From positions 124,001-188,000 of the forward strand of contig NZ_BOMV01000069.1 in the NCBI RefSeq assembly GCF_016862375.1: 64,000 nt of DNA. The letters run 5' to 3'. The position numbers were made by a program, and so were the translations under genes. Each line of letters begins with the position of its first letter. The first letter of the stretch is position 1. Below, one piece after another: positions 1 through 9,180 of this stretch. The notes under the pieces were generated by a model. It was not told where the DNA came from. It did not search any database and saw only the letters and a list, made by a program, of their open reading frames with translations. The DNA comes from Paractinoplanes rishiriensis. GTDB lineage: Bacteria > Actinomycetota > Actinomycetes > Mycobacteriales > Micromonosporaceae.

Positions 1-1
1 C

Positions 2-688
2 CTGGCCGACCTGCAAACGGTGGAGAAGGCCCTGCCCCGCCTGCAGAAGGAGGCCAAGCTCAAGAAGGAGAAGGCCCCCGCGGCGGCCGCGGCCGAAGCA
101 GCGTTCAAGCTGCTCAACGACGGCGTGACCCTCTACCAGGGCGCGGCCGGCGCGGGCATCGACGTGGCCCTGCTGGCCGAGTTGCACCTGCTGACCACCA
201 AGCCGTTCCTGTACGTCTTCAACGTCGACGAGGCCGAATTGGGCAACGCCGCGTTCCTGGACGAACTGCGCGCGCTGGTGGCCCCCGCCGAGGCCATCTT
301 CATGGACGCGAAGATCGAGTCCGAGCTGATCGACCTGGACCCCGAGGAGGCCCAGGAGCTCCTGGAGTCCACCGGCCAGACCGAGCCGGGCCTCAACCAG
401 CTGATCCGTGTCGGCTTCGACACGCTGGGCCTGCAGACATACCTGACCGCGGGCCCCAAGGAGGCGCGCGCGTGGGTGATCCCGCGCAACGCGACGGCCC
501 CCGAGGCGGCCGGCGTCATCCACAGTGACTTCCAGAGGGGCTTCATCAAGGCCGAAATCGTCAGCTTCGACGAATTGATGGCAGCGGGCTCGATGTCCGC
601 GGCGAAGGCGGCCGGCAAGGTCCGCATGGAGGGCAAGGACTACATCATGAAAGACGGCGACGTGGTCGAGTTCAGGTTCAACGTCTGA
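2..688 (+). CDS. ychF: Redox-regulated ATPase YchF, 3' part only
   Basis: This is the C-terminal part of YchF (OLA1 family), a cytosolic ribosome-associated P-loop NTPase that hydrolyses ATP rather than GTP. The window opens inside the gene: the frame is open from base 2 and reads LADLQTVEKALPRLQ, a typical YchF helical segment. The G-domain motifs lie upstream, outside the window. The end carries the TGS domain, with the family-typical KDYIMKDGDVVEFRFNV finish just before the TGA. About 228 residues of the usual ~360 are present. A PIN-domain scrap and an acetyltransferase gene follow on the same strand. The identification is strong even though the nucleotide-binding half cannot be seen. Confidence 0.95.
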   Translation: MADLQTVEKALPRLQKEAKLKKEKAPAAAAAEAAFKLLNDGVTLYQGAAGAGIDVALLAELHLLTTKPFLYVFNVDEAELGNAAFLDELRALVAPAEAIFMDAKIESELIDLDPEEAQELLESTGQTEPGLNQLIRVGFDTLGLQTYLTAGPKEARAWVIPRNATAPEAAGVIHSDFQRGFIKAEIVSFDELMAAGSMSAAKAAGKVRMEGKDYIMKDGDVVEFRFNV

Positions 689-689
689 T

Positions 690-797
690 TCCGGCCCGAC
701 GGCTCGACAACTCCCTGCGCCAGTGGTGATGCTGACCTCCGATGTCGACGACATGGTCAAGCTGCGCGGGAAGCGGGTCCGGATCATCGGTCTGTAG
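690..797 (+). pseudogene. C-terminal scrap of a PIN-domain (VapC-like) protein
   Basis: Directly after ychF one frame reads APVVMLTSDVDDMVKLRGKR and then VRIIGL before a TAG stop at 795-797. This matches the usual end of actinobacterial PIN-domain ribonucleases, in which a hydrophobic strand is followed by TSDxDD and a closing basic strand. The rest of the PIN fold is missing: reading back, the frame runs into the ychF end with no recognisable upstream domain. I read it as the relic of a toxin-type PIN gene deleted down to its last ~25 codons. The match rests on a short motif, so it could be coincidental. Confidence 0.45.
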
Positions 798-837
798 GCG
801 GCGGCCGGTCCTCCGCGAGTCGGACTACGGTGGCCGG

Positions 838-1338
838 GTGATTATCCGAGACGCTTCGGGCGCGGACTGGCCGGCCATCTATCCGTTCTTCCGCGAGATC
901 GTTGCGGCGGGGGATTCGTACGCCTATCCGGAAGATCTTGGGTTGGAGCAGGCCCGCGAATGGTGGATGGAGCGGGCGCCCGGTCGGACGGTGGTGGCGG
1001 TGGACGGGGCGGTGGTGCTCGGCAGCGCCAAGATGGGGCCCAACCGGCCGGGGCGTGGGGCGCACGTGGCCACCGCCAGTTTCATGGTTGATCCGGCGCA
1101 CTCGGGGCGTGGTGTTGGGCGGGCGCTGGGCGAGTATGTCGTGGCGTGGGCGCGGGCCGGTGGGTACCGCAGCATTCAGTTCAACGCCGTCGTGGAGACC
1201 AACGAGATTGCCGTACGCCTGTGGCGCTCGCTCGGGTTCGAGGTGCTGGCCACGGTGCCGGAAGCGTTCGACCACCCGGAGCATGGCCTGGTCGGGCTGC
1301 ACGTGATGTTTCTGAACCTGCGCGAGTCGCGAGCCTGA
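838..1338 (+). CDS. GNAT-family N-acetyltransferase
   Basis: A single GNAT domain spans nearly the whole 166-residue protein. The start region IIRDASGADWPAIYPFFREI is the usual beta1-alpha1 of the family. The acetyl-CoA loop is visible as HSGRGVGRALGEYV around residues 85-100, followed by the QFNAVVETNEIAVRLWRSLGF segment typical of phosphinothricin/L-methionine sulfoximine-type acetyltransferases. The substrate is unknown. I chose the GTG at 838 because a TACGGT hexamer ends 6 bases before it, predicting a leaderless transcript. The frame can be extended upstream to 742, but that part shows no family similarity and overlaps the PIN scrap. Confidence 0.85.
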   Translation: MIIRDASGADWPAIYPFFREIVAAGDSYAYPEDLGLEQAREWWMERAPGRTVVAVDGAVVLGSAKMGPNRPGRGAHVATASFMVDPAHSGRGVGRALGEYVVAWARAGGYRSIQFNAVVETNEIAVRLWRSLGFEVLATVPEAFDHPEHGLVGLHVMFLNLRESRA

Positions 1339-1347
1339 CGGGGCAGC

Positions 1348-1893
1348 ATGGAGGGTATGTCAATCGCGCCCGAGCAGGTGCAGGCGCCGGCAACCGACGC
1401 GGTGTTGTTCCGGTCGTCGCCGGTGCGGACGTTTGTGGTGGTGTTCGTGTTGCTGATGGTGTCGTTCGGGCTGGTGTCGCCGATTGTGGCGCTGGTGTCC
1501 GGCGGGACCGGGAACCCCTGGTGGCACACCGCCATTCAGGCGGGAGCGATCAGCCTGCTCGCCTCGGGATGCTACGCGTGGTCGATCCGGGGGGCGCTGA
1601 CCACGTGGGTGCGGGTCTCGTCGGGTGGGCTGGAGCTGGCCGCCCAGGGCAGCGACCCGATCCTGCTGGCCTGGGCGGACATCTCGGCCGTGGTGGTGCG
1701 GCGGGTGGGTTTGCGCTCGGTGCTCGAGGTCACGCCGGTCGACCTGGACCGGGTGCACCCGGTGCAGGACGAGGACCTCGGTGGACCGCCGATGAGCGAG
1801 ACCGCCGACGTGCCCGCCTTCACAGCCGACCTCAGCGAGCTCTGGCCGGGGCCGCGGGCGCTGCGCCGCGAGCTTGACCGCCGGATGAGCTAA
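1348..1893 (+). CDS. Two-TM membrane protein, function unknown
   Basis: A 181-residue protein of unknown function. It has two predicted membrane helices (about residues 28-50, VRTFVVVFVLLMVSFGLVSP, and about 63-85). A cytoplasmic-looking beta-rich domain follows, with WADISAVVVRRVGLRSVLEV in the middle, which recalls small bacterial PH-like domains. The layout resembles other PH-type membrane proteins of actinomycetes, but I cannot name the family. It starts 9 bases after the acetyltransferase stop and may be cotranscribed with it. An in-frame ATG at 1357 is an alternative start. Its stop is 2 bases from that of the opposing gene at 1896. Confidence 0.75.
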   Translation: MEGMSIAPEQVQAPATDAVLFRSSPVRTFVVVFVLLMVSFGLVSPIVALVSGGTGNPWWHTAIQAGAISLLASGCYAWSIRGALTTWVRVSSGGLELAAQGSDPILLAWADISAVVVRRVGLRSVLEVTPVDLDRVHPVQDEDLGGPPMSETADVPAFTADLSELWPGPRALRRELDRRMS

Positions 1894-1895
1894 AG

Positions 1896-2648
1896 CTAGA
1901 AGTCGAAGCCGCCGCCAAAATCGCCGCCGCCGAAGTCACCGCCGCCGAAGTCGCCGCCGCCCATGTCGCCGCTCGCGTCGCCGCCGAAGTCGCCGGCGTT
2001 CGCGTCCTCGAAGCCGTCCTGGTAGCCGCCGCCGTAGCCCATGTCGCCGAAGGAGGGCGAGAACAGGGCGTCGAAGATGAGCATGCCGCCCAGGACGCCG
2101 GCGCCGGCACCCAGCGCGGTCTTCCACACCGGGGTCGAATACCAGCCGGCCGGCACCGGGCGGCCCTGCACCCGGCCGCCGGGGTAGTAGTACGGCGTCT
2201 CGGGGCCCGGCCGCGGGCCCGCCTTGTAGGCGTGGCCCTGCACGCTGACCTCGCGATCCATGGTCAGCTGCCCGGCGCCGCGGGCACCCGCGAGCGGGGG
2301 CAGCTCCGGACCGGGGTCGATGCCCATGGCGGTGCGCGCCGCCCGCACGTACGTCAAACCCTCCAGCGCCGACTCGCGGGCCAGTTCGTACTGCTTGACG
2401 GTCTTGGCCTGCTGCAGCTGACCGCCGGCCGCGTTGTAGCGCTCGCCGGCGTCGGCCAGCGCCTGACGGGCCGCCGCGTCCTCGGCATGCAGGTTCATCA
2501 CCTGGCCGCCGAGCCGCTCATACCAGCGCTGGGCGTCGGCGCGCGCGTCGTCCAGCCGATTCCGGTCCGCGCTCCGGACGCCCTGCCGGACCAGCAGAAT
2601 GACCAGCAGCACCACGATCACAATGGCGAGAACCAGCAACACGCTCAT
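1896..2648 (-). CDS. Membrane-anchored protein with Gly/Asp/Phe-repeat tail
   Basis: A 250-residue protein with an N-terminal membrane helix (residues 2-22, MSVLLVLAIVIVVLLVILLV) and a helical region around residues 25-110 that looks coiled-coil. A Pro/Tyr-rich stretch (GPETPYYYPGGRVQGRP) follows, then a second hydrophobic patch and a low-complexity tail of repeated GGGDF units ending in FDF. The tail is like those of TPM/YgcG-type surface proteins, but no TPM domain is seen. The ATG at 2648 has GGAAA about 5 bases upstream. Longer in-frame starts run into rmuC on the other strand and add no domain. It is divergent from rmuC, and its function is unknown. Confidence 0.75.
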   Translation of the reverse strand: MSVLLVLAIVIVVLLVILLVRQGVRSADRNRLDDARADAQRWYERLGGQVMNLHAEDAAARQALADAGERYNAAGGQLQQAKTVKQYELARESALEGLTYVRAARTAMGIDPGPELPPLAGARGAGQLTMDREVSVQGHAYKAGPRPGPETPYYYPGGRVQGRPVPAGWYSTPVWKTALGAGAGVLGGMLIFDALFSPSFGDMGYGGGYQDGFEDANAGDFGGDASGDMGGGDFGGGDFGGGDFGGGFDF

Positions 2649-2703
2649 GTTTTCCACGGTACCCTCGCGGTTCTTGTCGTACCGGTCTGGCAATCTGCGC
2701 TTT

Positions 2704-3849
2704 GTGACCGTTTCGACGCTGGCTGTGGTGGTTGTCTGTCTTGCGGTCGGGGCCGCGCTCGGCTGGCTGGCGGCCCGGCTGCGGGCGGCCACCGACATCG
2801 CCCGGCTCGAGGCGACCGTGCAGGCCCACCGCGACGGCGAGGAGCGGCTCGAGCAGTCGTTGCGCGCGCTCTCCTACGAGTCGGCCGCCCAGTCCCAGGA
2901 GGCGGTCGCCATCGCGGTCGCCCCGCTGCAGGACGCGTTGCGCCGCTACGAGCTGCGGGTGGTCGAGCTGGAACGGGAACGCATCGACGCCTACGCCGAA
3001 CTGCGTGAGCAGGTCCGCGCCATGGGCGCCGTCTCGGGTGAGCTGCGCACCGAGACGAAGCAGCTGGTGGCGGCACTGCGGTCGCCGCAGGTGCGGGGCC
3101 GGTGGGGCGAACACCAGCTGCGCCGGGTGGTCGAGGCGGCCGGGCTGTTGGAGCACTGCGACTTCGCCGAGCAGGTCAGTGGCACCACCGACCGGCAGGG
3201 CGTACGCCCCGACCTGGTGGTGCGGCTGCACGGCGGGCGCAGCGTGGTGGTCGACGCCAAGGCGCCGCTGGACGCCTACCTGTCGGCCATGGAGGCGCGG
3301 GACGAGCGCGGGCGCGACGCGTCGCTCGGCCAGCACGCCCGGCACCTGCGCGGGCACGTCGACGCGCTGGCCGCCAAGGAATACTGGACCGCCTTCGAGC
3401 CGGCCCCGGACTTCGTGATCCTGTTCGTGCCGGCCGACCCGTTCCTGGACGCGGCGCTCCAGCACGACCCGTCACTGATGGAGCACGCGTTCCGGCGCAA
3501 CGTGGTGCTGGCCACCCCGGCCACGCTGGTGGCGATGCTGCGCACGGTGGCCTACTCGTGGCGCCAGGAGTCGCTGACCCGCAACGCGGTGGCCGTGCAC
3601 GGGCTGGCCCGTGAGCTGTACGGGCGGCTGGCCACGCTCGGCGACCACGTCGGCAAGCTGGGCACGGCCCTGGGTGGCGCGGTCACGGCGTACAACCGCG
3701 CGGTCGGCTCGCTGGAGTCCCGGGTGCTGGTCAGCGCCCGCAAGCTGTCCGAGATGGGGGTCTCCGACCACCCACTCCCGGTGCCCGCCCAGGTCGAGCT
3801 GGCGCCCCGGCAACCGCAGGCCCCCGAGCTGATGGAGGAGGCCAGTTAG
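2704..3849 (+). CDS. rmuC: DNA recombination protein RmuC
   Basis: RmuC-family proteins are membrane-tethered, endonuclease-fold proteins that limit recombination at inverted repeats. In this 381-residue protein the parts are in family order: an N-terminal membrane helix (about residues 4-24), a coiled coil (about 30-105) and the RmuC core. The core contains the conserved [20 protein letters not shown] block, [22 protein letters not shown] (the PD-(D/E)XK-like acidic/lysine centre) and [12 protein letters not shown]. The GTG at 2704 was chosen because a CAATCT hexamer lies 7 bases before it and the hydrophobic helix begins at once. Its TAG stop overlaps the ispH stop on the other strand, so the two genes converge with no spacer. 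Confidence 0.9.
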   Translation: MTVSTLAVVVVCLAVGAALGWLAARLRAATDIARLEATVQAHRDGEERLEQSLRALSYESAAQSQEAVAIAVAPLQDALRRYELRVVELERERIDAYAELREQVRAMGAVSGELRTETKQLVAALRSPQVRGRWGEHQLRRVVEAAGLLEHCDFAEQVSGTTDRQGVRPDLVVRLHGGRSVVVDAKAPLDAYLSAMEARDERGRDASLGQHARHLRGHVDALAAKEYWTAFEPAPDFVILFVPADPFLDAALQHDPSLMEHAFRRNVVLATPATLVAMLRTVAYSWRQESLTRNAVAVHGLARELYGRLATLGDHVGKLGTALGGAVTAYNRAVGSLESRVLVSARKLSEMGVSDHPLPVPAQVELAPRQPQAPELMEEAS

Positions 3850-4823
3850 CTGGCACGAGCGGCAGCAGCCGCCGCTTTCATGTCGCGGCGCAGCTCCTGG
3901 GGCAGCGAGAAGGTGAGGCGTTCCTCGGCCGTCGTGTATTCGGTTACTTCGCCGAAGCCGCGCTCGGCCAGGTGTGCCAGCACCTCCATGACGAGATCTT
4001 CGGGCACGCTCGCGCCGGACGAGACGCCGACCGTGGTGGCGCCGGCCAGCCACTCGTCCTGGATCTCGGAGGCGTAGTCGACCAGGTGGCCGGCCCGGGC
4101 GCCGGCGTCGAGCGCGACCTCGACCAGGCGCACCGAGTTGGACGAGTTGGTCGAGCCGACGACGATCACCACGTCGCAGTCGGGGGCGATCTCCTTGACC
4201 ACGTGCTGGCGGTTTTGGGTGGCGTAGCAGATGTCGTCGCTGGGCGGCGACTGGAGCAGCGGGAGCCGGGTCTTGAGCCGGGCTACGGTCTCCATGGTCT
4301 CGTCGACCGAGAGCGTGGTCTGCGACAGCCACACCACCTTGGCCGGGTCACGGACCACGACCTGGTCGACCGAGTCGGGGCCGTCGACCAGCTGGATGTG
4401 CTCGGGGGCCTCGCCGGACGTGCCGATGACCTCCTCGTGGCCCTCGTGGCCGATGAGCAGGATGTCGTAGTCGTCGGCGGCGAACCGCTTGGCCTCGTGG
4501 TGCACCTTGGTGACCAGCGGGCAGGTGGCGTCGATCGCCTTGAGGTTGCGCTCGCGGGCCTGCTCGTGCACCTCGGGCGCGACACCGTGCGCCGAGAAGA
4601 CGACGGTGGACCCCTCGGGGACCTCCTCGTTCTCCTCGACGAAGATCGCACCGCGGGCCTCGAGCGTGCTCACCACGTGTTTGTTGTGCACGATCTGCTT
4701 GCGTACGTAGACCGGCGCACCGTACAGCTTCAGCGCCTCCTCGACGGTCTGCACCGCCCGGTCGACGCCGGCGCAGTAGCCGCGCGGCTTGGCCAGCAAC
4801 ACACGCTTACGGGGTTCGGTCAC
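3846..4823 (-). CDS. ispH: 4-hydroxy-3-methylbut-2-enyl diphosphate reductase
   Basis: IspH (LytB) is the last enzyme of the MEP isoprenoid pathway, reducing HMBPP to IPP and DMAPP with a [4Fe-4S] cluster in the cytosol. The three cluster cysteines are visible in [28 protein letters not shown] and [11 protein letters not shown]. The substrate-binding HEGHEE and SSNSVRL motifs are also in place. At 325 residues the length is normal. The GTG at 4823 is preceded by TACCAT with a 6-base spacer, consistent with a leaderless transcript. It supplies precursors for the cis-prenyltransferase at 16.1-16.8 kb. The gene converges on rmuC with overlapping stop codons. Confidence 0.97.
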   Translation of the reverse strand: MTEPRKRVLLAKPRGYCAGVDRAVQTVEEALKLYGAPVYVRKQIVHNKHVVSTLEARGAIFVEENEEVPEGSTVVFSAHGVAPEVHEQARERNLKAIDATCPLVTKVHHEAKRFAADDYDILLIGHEGHEEVIGTSGEAPEHIQLVDGPDSVDQVVVRDPAKVVWLSQTTLSVDETMETVARLKTRLPLLQSPPSDDICYATQNRQHVVKEIAPDCDVVIVVGSTNSSNSVRLVEVALDAGARAGHLVDYASEIQDEWLAGATTVGVSSGASVPEDLVMEVLAHLAERGFGEVTEYTTAEERLTFSLPQELRRDMKAAAAAARAS

Positions 4824-4916
4824 GCGGCAATGGTACGTGCCGGTCACCCGTGGCTGCTCGTCTGCGAGGTGCGCCACAGGCTGCCGCTCGGGCCGGGAGA
4901 GGGCCATACTCGTGCG

Positions 4917-5456
4917 ATGGCGGACACCCCCCAAGCCGACGAAACTCGTATTGATGACGAAACCGCCCACGCCGACCCCTGGTGGGCTCCAGTTCTGCGC
5001 TTGCTCCGGTTCCTGCTCGGCGCCGTCACCCTGGTGGGCGGCCTCACCTGGATCCTGGTCAACCTGACCGGGCCCAATCCGTTCCTCGACCTGCTGGTCG
5101 GCGTGGTGCTGTCGGCCGGCGCGCTGGTGCTGCTCATGCCACACCGGATCCGGCTGCCCCGGATGGCCACCACGGTCACGGTGGCCGGCGCCGCGCTGGC
5201 CGGCACCGTCGCGGGCCTGTTCGCCAGTACGGCGCAGATCTGCTGTGCCTACGCGTACGTCATCGACCGTGGCTGGCCGTTCAGCTGGGCCGGGCGCGGT
5301 GCGGTCGCCGAGGACCCGGACACCGCGTACCGGTTGGCCCAGGACGCCGACTGGCAGATCAATGTGATCTCGCTGACCGGCAACCTGCTGCTGTGGGCGT
5401 ACGTCGGCCTGTTGCTTGTGGTCGTCGCCGTGCTGGTGCGTCGCGACCGAGAGTGA
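4917..5456 (+). CDS. Four-TM membrane protein, paralogue of the next gene
   Basis: A 179-residue protein with about four membrane helices (approximate residues 28-50, 55-72, 80-103, 150-173). Between helices 3 and 4 is an external-looking loop with adjacent cysteines, [18 protein letters not shown]. The next gene (5508-6080) repeats this plan with a CC pair followed by HGFPF, so the two are paralogues. No known family is recognised. A CATACT hexamer ends 6 bases before the ATG, which supports a leaderless start and argues against the much longer upstream open frame, which is antisense to ispH. A short GC hairpin follows the stop. Confidence 0.8.
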   Translation: MADTPQADETRIDDETAHADPWWAPVLRLLRFLLGAVTLVGGLTWILVNLTGPNPFLDLLVGVVLSAGALVLLMPHRIRLPRMATTVTVAGAALAGTVAGLFASTAQICCAYAYVIDRGWPFSWAGRGAVAEDPDTAYRLAQDADWQINVISLTGNLLLWAYVGLLLVVVAVLVRRDRE

Positions 5457-5459
5457 GTT

Positions 5460-5474
5460 GGGCCGATTCGGCCC
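5460..5474 (+). terminator. Small GC hairpin between paralogous membrane genes
   Basis: GGGCCG, a 3-base loop and CGGCCC lie just after the 4917-5456 stop. There is no clear T-run, so this may be a weak or Rho-assisted terminator, or simply a GC-rich spacer. Confidence 0.35.
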
Positions 5475-5507
5475 GGTAGGGTCGGTTTCAGACGGGATAC
5501 TCGGCGC

Positions 5508-6080
5508 ATGGCTGTGCCGACCGCCGAGGCGGACGAACCCGGTCTGATCGAGTCCGCGGTGACCATGCTCCGGCTGCTCGCCGGGTGGGCCGGCACCGCA
5601 CTCGGCCTGCTCGGGCTGGCCATGGGCATCGACACCGGTCCGGGCAGCACCGACGGGCCCTACCTGATCTTCCACGGCATGCTGCTGTCGACCGGCCTGG
5701 CCCTGCTCGCGGTGGGGCTGCTGCGCAAACGGTCCGGACCGGCGGGGTATCTGGCCGGTGGTGCGGTCGCGGTGGCCGGCCTGGTGCTGAGTGCGCTGCC
5801 GTCCACCTCGGCCGGGTGCTGCCTGCGTCAGTATCCGGAACGGCACGGCTTTCCGTTCACCCTGCTGGGCGGCGGTGCCGGCGAATGGCACGTCGACGTG
5901 TCGCATCTGGTCGCCGACCTGATCTTCTGGGGTTGCGCGGGCTTCTTCGTGCTGGTCCTGGTCACGCAGCTGCGCCCGGCCGGCGGGCGGTCCCGGCGCG
6001 CACCGGCCGGCCGGCACGCCACGCACGCCGAGCACCGGGCCCCGGCACCGCGCGACGAAAATGTCGGAGGGCTTCCGTAA
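5508..6080 (+). CDS. Four-TM membrane protein, paralogue of the previous gene
   Basis: A 190-residue protein with helices at about residues 22-42, 55-72, 80-100 and 135-155. Before the last helix it carries [20 protein letters not shown], the same CC and (R/H)G(W/F)PF arrangement as in the preceding gene, followed by [21 protein letters not shown]. The paired cysteines and the histidines near the membrane face could bind a metal or form a disulfide, but this is inference. The basic C-terminal tail is poorly conserved in type. A GATACT hexamer ends 6 bases before the ATG. xseA follows after 9 bases. Confidence 0.8.
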   Translation: MAVPTAEADEPGLIESAVTMLRLLAGWAGTALGLLGLAMGIDTGPGSTDGPYLIFHGMLLSTGLALLAVGLLRKRSGPAGYLAGGAVAVAGLVLSALPSTSAGCCLRQYPERHGFPFTLLGGGAGEWHVDVSHLVADLIFWGCAGFFVLVLVTQLRPAGGRSRRAPAGRHATHAEHRAPAPRDENVGGLP

Positions 6081-6083
6081 TCT
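6078..6083 (+). promoter_or_regulatory. Predicted -10 element of leaderless xseA
   Basis: TAATCT with a 6-base spacer to the GTG start of xseA. It lies over the last codons and stop of the upstream gene, implying an internal promoter for xseAB. Confidence 0.5.
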
Positions 6084-6089
6084 GGCCGG

Positions 6090-7325
6090 GTGAGCGAGCC
6101 CGAGGCGACCGCGCCCCCCAAGAGCACCGCCGACGAGCCGTGGCCGGTTCGGGTGGTCAGCCAAAAGGTCGGCGCCTGGATCGCCAAGCTGGGCTGGGTG
6201 TGGGTGGACGGTCAGGTCGCCCAGATCAGCCGGCGGCCCGGCTCGTCGGTCGTCTTCCTCACCCTGCGCGATCCCTCGGCCGATCTCAGCCTCACCGTCA
6301 CCGCCCACCGCGACGTGCTCGACAGCGGCGCCCCCGAGCTGGCCGAGGGCGCCCGGGTCACGCTGCACGCCAAACCCGAGTTCTATCCCGCCCGCGGCAC
6401 GCTGAGCCTGCGCGCCGACGAGATCCGCCAGGTCGGCCTCGGCGAGTTGCTGGCCCGCCTCGAGCGGCTGAAAAAGCTGCTCGCCGCCGAGGGGCTGTTC
6501 GCCCGCGAGCGCAAGCGCCGGTTGCCGTTCCTGCCCGGCCGGATCGGCCTGATCACCGGACGGGCCAGCGCGGCCGAGCGCGACGTGCTGATGAACACGC
6601 GCCGCCGCTGGCCCGCCGTCGACTTCCGGGTGATCAACGTGCCCGTCCAGGGCCCCACCGCCGTCCCGCAGATCATCGACGCGCTCAAGGTGCTCGACAA
6701 CGACGACACCATCGACGTTATCGTGATCGCCCGCGGCGGCGGGAGCGTCGAGGATCTGCTGCCGTTCTCCGACGAGGCGCTGTGCCGGGCGGTCTTCGGC
6801 TGCCGCACGCCGGTGGTCAGCGCCATCGGGCACGAGACCGATGCGCCGCTGCTCGACTACGTGGCCGACCTGCGCGCCTCCACGCCCACCGACGCGGCCA
6901 AGCGGATCGTGCCCGACCTGGCCGAGGAACGCCAGCTGATCGACATCGCCCGCCGCCGGATCGAGCGGGCCGTGCTCACCCTGGTCGAGCGCGAGGAACA
7001 CCGGATCGAGGCGTGGCGGTCGCGGCCCTCGCTGGCCCGGCCCGAGCTGCTGATCGACCAGCGCGCCGGCGACGTGACGGCGCTGCGCGAGCGGGCGGTC
7101 CGCAGCCTCGACCACCGGCTGCGCCGCGCCGACGACGACCTGCGGCACACGGTGGCCCGGCTGCGCGCGCTGTCACCGGCCGCCACGCTTCAGCGCGGAT
7201 ACGCGATCGTCCAGCGCGACGACGGCCATGTGGTGCGCGCGGCAGACGAAGTGAAAATCGACGAGATTCTCCGGGTGCGGCTCGCCGAGGGCGAGCTGCG
7301 TGCGGCGGTACGGGAGAACGAATGA
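6090..7325 (+). CDS. xseA: Exodeoxyribonuclease VII large subunit
   Basis: XseA is the catalytic subunit of exonuclease VII, which degrades single-stranded DNA from both ends to oligonucleotides. The 411-residue protein has an N-terminal OB-fold domain (about residues 20-110) and the catalytic domain with [40 protein letters not shown] and [27 protein letters not shown], all family hallmarks. A coiled-coil region (about 275-370) that binds the small subunit and a short QRGYAIV tail follow. The GTG start is supported by the TAATCT hexamer. Its TGA overlaps the ATG of xseB, so the subunits are translationally coupled. Confidence 0.97.
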   Translation: MSEPEATAPPKSTADEPWPVRVVSQKVGAWIAKLGWVWVDGQVAQISRRPGSSVVFLTLRDPSADLSLTVTAHRDVLDSGAPELAEGARVTLHAKPEFYPARGTLSLRADEIRQVGLGELLARLERLKKLLAAEGLFARERKRRLPFLPGRIGLITGRASAAERDVLMNTRRRWPAVDFRVINVPVQGPTAVPQIIDALKVLDNDDTIDVIVIARGGGSVEDLLPFSDEALCRAVFGCRTPVVSAIGHETDAPLLDYVADLRASTPTDAAKRIVPDLAEERQLIDIARRRIERAVLTLVEREEHRIEAWRSRPSLARPELLIDQRAGDVTALRERAVRSLDHRLRRADDDLRHTVARLRALSPAATLQRGYAIVQRDDGHVVRAADEVKIDEILRVRLAEGELRAAVRENE

Positions 7326-7531
7326 CCGACGAAAAGCTGAGTTACGAACAGGCCCGCAGCGAGCTCGCCTCGGTGGTGGAGCGGCTGGAACAGGGCGGCA
7401 GTTCGCTGGAGGAGTCACTGGCCCTCTGGGAACGCGGCGAAAAACTGGCCGACGTCTGCCAGCGCTGGCTGGACGGCGCGCGGGAGCGGATCGACGCGGC
7501 CCGGGCAGCCCGAGCAGAGGCAGACGGCTAG
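7322..7531 (+). CDS. xseB: Exodeoxyribonuclease VII small subunit
   Basis: The small helical partner of XseA, present in several copies per complex. The 69-residue protein has the standard XseB pattern: [40 protein letters not shown] and a final basic amphipathic helix. The ATG overlaps the xseA stop in an ATGA arrangement. The region after the stop contains a GC hairpin, and the next gene converges on it. Confidence 0.95.
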   Translation: MTDEKLSYEQARSELASVVERLEQGGSSLEESLALWERGEKLADVCQRWLDGARERIDAARAARAEADG

Positions 7532-7598
7532 GGCCGGCCCGGCGGCAAGGACGCCGACCGGCGACGCAGGACCCGACGCGACCCGCCGCCGGGCGACG

Positions 7599-7621
7599 GC
7601 CTGGCGGCGCGGCGGCCAGGC
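7599..7621. terminator. GC hairpin between convergent xseB and lipoprotein gene
   Basis: GCCTGGC and GCCAGGC form a 7-base stem with a 9-base loop in the 7532-7654 gap, the only convincing structure there. There is no T-run, and the whole gap is extremely GC-rich. Confidence 0.4.
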
Positions 7622-7654
7622 GCCTGGCGACCGTTTGGCGGGGCGGAGCGGCTG

Positions 7655-8494
7655 TCAGCCGTCTACCGCCTCGTAGCCGCTCGCCGGCATCTCCTTCACT
7701 GCGCCGGTCGGCTTTGCGGTCGGTGCCTGTTCGCCATACCCAGCGATGGAAATGCTCCATTTGCCGGCCGGTACGTCGTCGGCGGCGGGTGCGTCGAACT
7801 CCAGTCTGGTGAGGCGGCCTCGGTCGTCCAGCGTTGCAGTGAACGGCAGGGACTTTGCGGCGGCGCCCATCGCGGCTGCCGTGTCGGTGTCCAGCAGGCC
7901 GGAGCCGCCAGCCTTCGAGGCGTCCAGCCTGCCGGTGATCGTGCGGTTGTCGCGCTGCACCGTCAGTGCGCCGGCGACCAGGGCCGACGCGCCGGTCAGG
8001 TCCGGATCGGACAGGTCGATGTCCAGGTCGCCGCCCGGCTTCGCCTTGCCGGCTTCGACGTGCAGCCAGGACTGGCCGCTGAACAGTTCGACCGTCTCGC
8101 GCAGGCCGGCCGCCAGCGCCGCGGCCTCCGCGTCGGTGGTGTCGACGTTGTCCAGCGCGGCCGCCAAACCCGACGTGTCCGCGGTGAGCCGCACCCAGCG
8201 GTCCGGCTCGACCACGACCGCCTCGAACCTGGTCGGCTCCGGGCCGGTGGTGGTCAGCTCCACGGTCGCGCTCTTGCTGGCCAAGTGCACCGCGCCCCGC
8301 GCCGCGCCGGTCGGTGTCTGGGCGGTGAAGGCGTAGTTCCCGGCACGCAGCTCCGTGGTGGAGGCGGCGAGCGCGGCCTTCGGGTCGGTGGGCACCACCA
8401 CCGGCGGGTCGGACTCATCCGGATTGCCGGAGCTGGTGCATCCGGCCAGGAAGATGCCGGCCACCAGGACGACCAGGACCCGCTGAGCAGTCAT
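7655..8494 (-). CDS. Lipoprotein, LppX/LprG-like
   Basis: A 279-residue exported lipoprotein. The signal peptide MTAQRVLVVLVAGIFLAGC ends in a clear lipobox (LAGC), so the mature protein is anchored by Cys19. The mature part starts with a Ser/Pro linker, then a beta-rich domain with repeated alternating strands (YAFTAQTPTGAARGAVHLAS and RTITGRLDASK), which resembles LppX/LprAFG-type lipid-binding lipoproteins. That assignment is by fold impression only. A TAAGCT hexamer lies 8 bases upstream of the ATG. It sits 24 bases downstream of the DUF4245 gene on the same strand, and both may act at the cell envelope. Confidence 0.8.
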   Translation of the reverse strand: MTAQRVLVVLVAGIFLAGCTSSGNPDESDPPVVVPTDPKAALAASTTELRAGNYAFTAQTPTGAARGAVHLASKSATVELTTTGPEPTRFEAVVVEPDRWVRLTADTSGLAAALDNVDTTDAEAAALAAGLRETVELFSGQSWLHVEAGKAKPGGDLDIDLSDPDLTGASALVAGALTVQRDNRTITGRLDASKAGGSGLLDTDTAAAMGAAAKSLPFTATLDDRGRLTRLEFDAPAADDVPAGKWSISIAGYGEQAPTAKPTGAVKEMPASGYEAVDG

Positions 8495-8518
8495 GGCCGG
8501 GGAGCTTAGATCAACGCG

Positions 8519-9076
8519 CTACCGCAGCGAGGTGGCAAGCGTCTCAAGATTGGCGAGGTCGGTGCGGCCCACCACGACGATTGTCCGGTTCGCCTCGGTC
8601 AGCACGATCGCCCGCTCGCCCGGCCGCGCGTCGTAGACCCGCCAGACCCCCACCGCGTTGCGGACGTTGCCCAGCGCCTTGGCCGAGTCGCCCAGTTCGC
8701 TCCGCAGCAGGGTGGCCGGCGCGACGCTGCTCTGCAGCAGCTGGACCGGGTCGTCGTCCGGGTCGACGTAGCCGAGCCGCAGCGTCGCCCCGCCGTCGTG
8801 CCGGTTGAACGTCGCGGACGACGTGTGCCAGTCCTCGCCCAGTTCGTGCGGCACCAGGACGGTGAACGCCGCCGCCCGCCGCGCCTCGTCGATGGCCGGC
8901 GCCGGGTCGACCGTAATCGGCGCGTCGCCGCTGAGCACCACCCGGTAGAAGACGAGCAGCAGGGCGATCGGGATCAGCAGCACGGCCAGCGACATGGCCA
9001 TGTCGCGGGGCGAGCGTTCCTGTCCACGCTCCAGGCGAGGCGGGGATGCGGGTTCCACACACCCATTGTTAACCAT
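8519..9076 (-). CDS. DUF4245-family membrane protein
   Basis: A 185-residue protein with a cytoplasmic N-terminus (RLERGQERSPRDMAMSL), one membrane helix (about residues 31-50, SLAVLLIPIALLLVFYRVVL) and an external domain of DUF4245 type. The domain shows FTVLVPHELGEDWHTSSATF, TLRLGYVDPDD and a closing VVVGRTDLANLETLATSL. The function is unknown. From memory, the same divergent arrangement of a DUF4245 protein and glpX occurs in mycobacteria (Rv1100/Rv1099c). The ATG at 9076 (MVNNGCVEPASPP) was chosen. A longer frame exists, but no ribosome-binding site supports it. Confidence 0.85.
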   Translation of the reverse strand: MVNNGCVEPASPPRLERGQERSPRDMAMSLAVLLIPIALLLVFYRVVLSGDAPITVDPAPAIDEARRAAAFTVLVPHELGEDWHTSSATFNRHDGGATLRLGYVDPDDDPVQLLQSSVAPATLLRSELGDSAKALGNVRNAVGVWRVYDARPGERAIVLTEANRTIVVVGRTDLANLETLATSLR

Positions 9077-9180
9077 GTCGCTGATGCGGGACTTTGCGCA
9101 TCCGGGCATGTGAGGATCGGTGGACCACCAGCCCGACCAACAGCCCGACCACCAACCCCGCAGCGCAGCGAGGAGGCCGC

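Noticed and set aside
3846-7148. 1100-residue minus-strand frame running through ispH and xseA
   Set aside because: Only the ispH part is homologous to anything. The rest is the GC-rich shadow of plus-strand genes.
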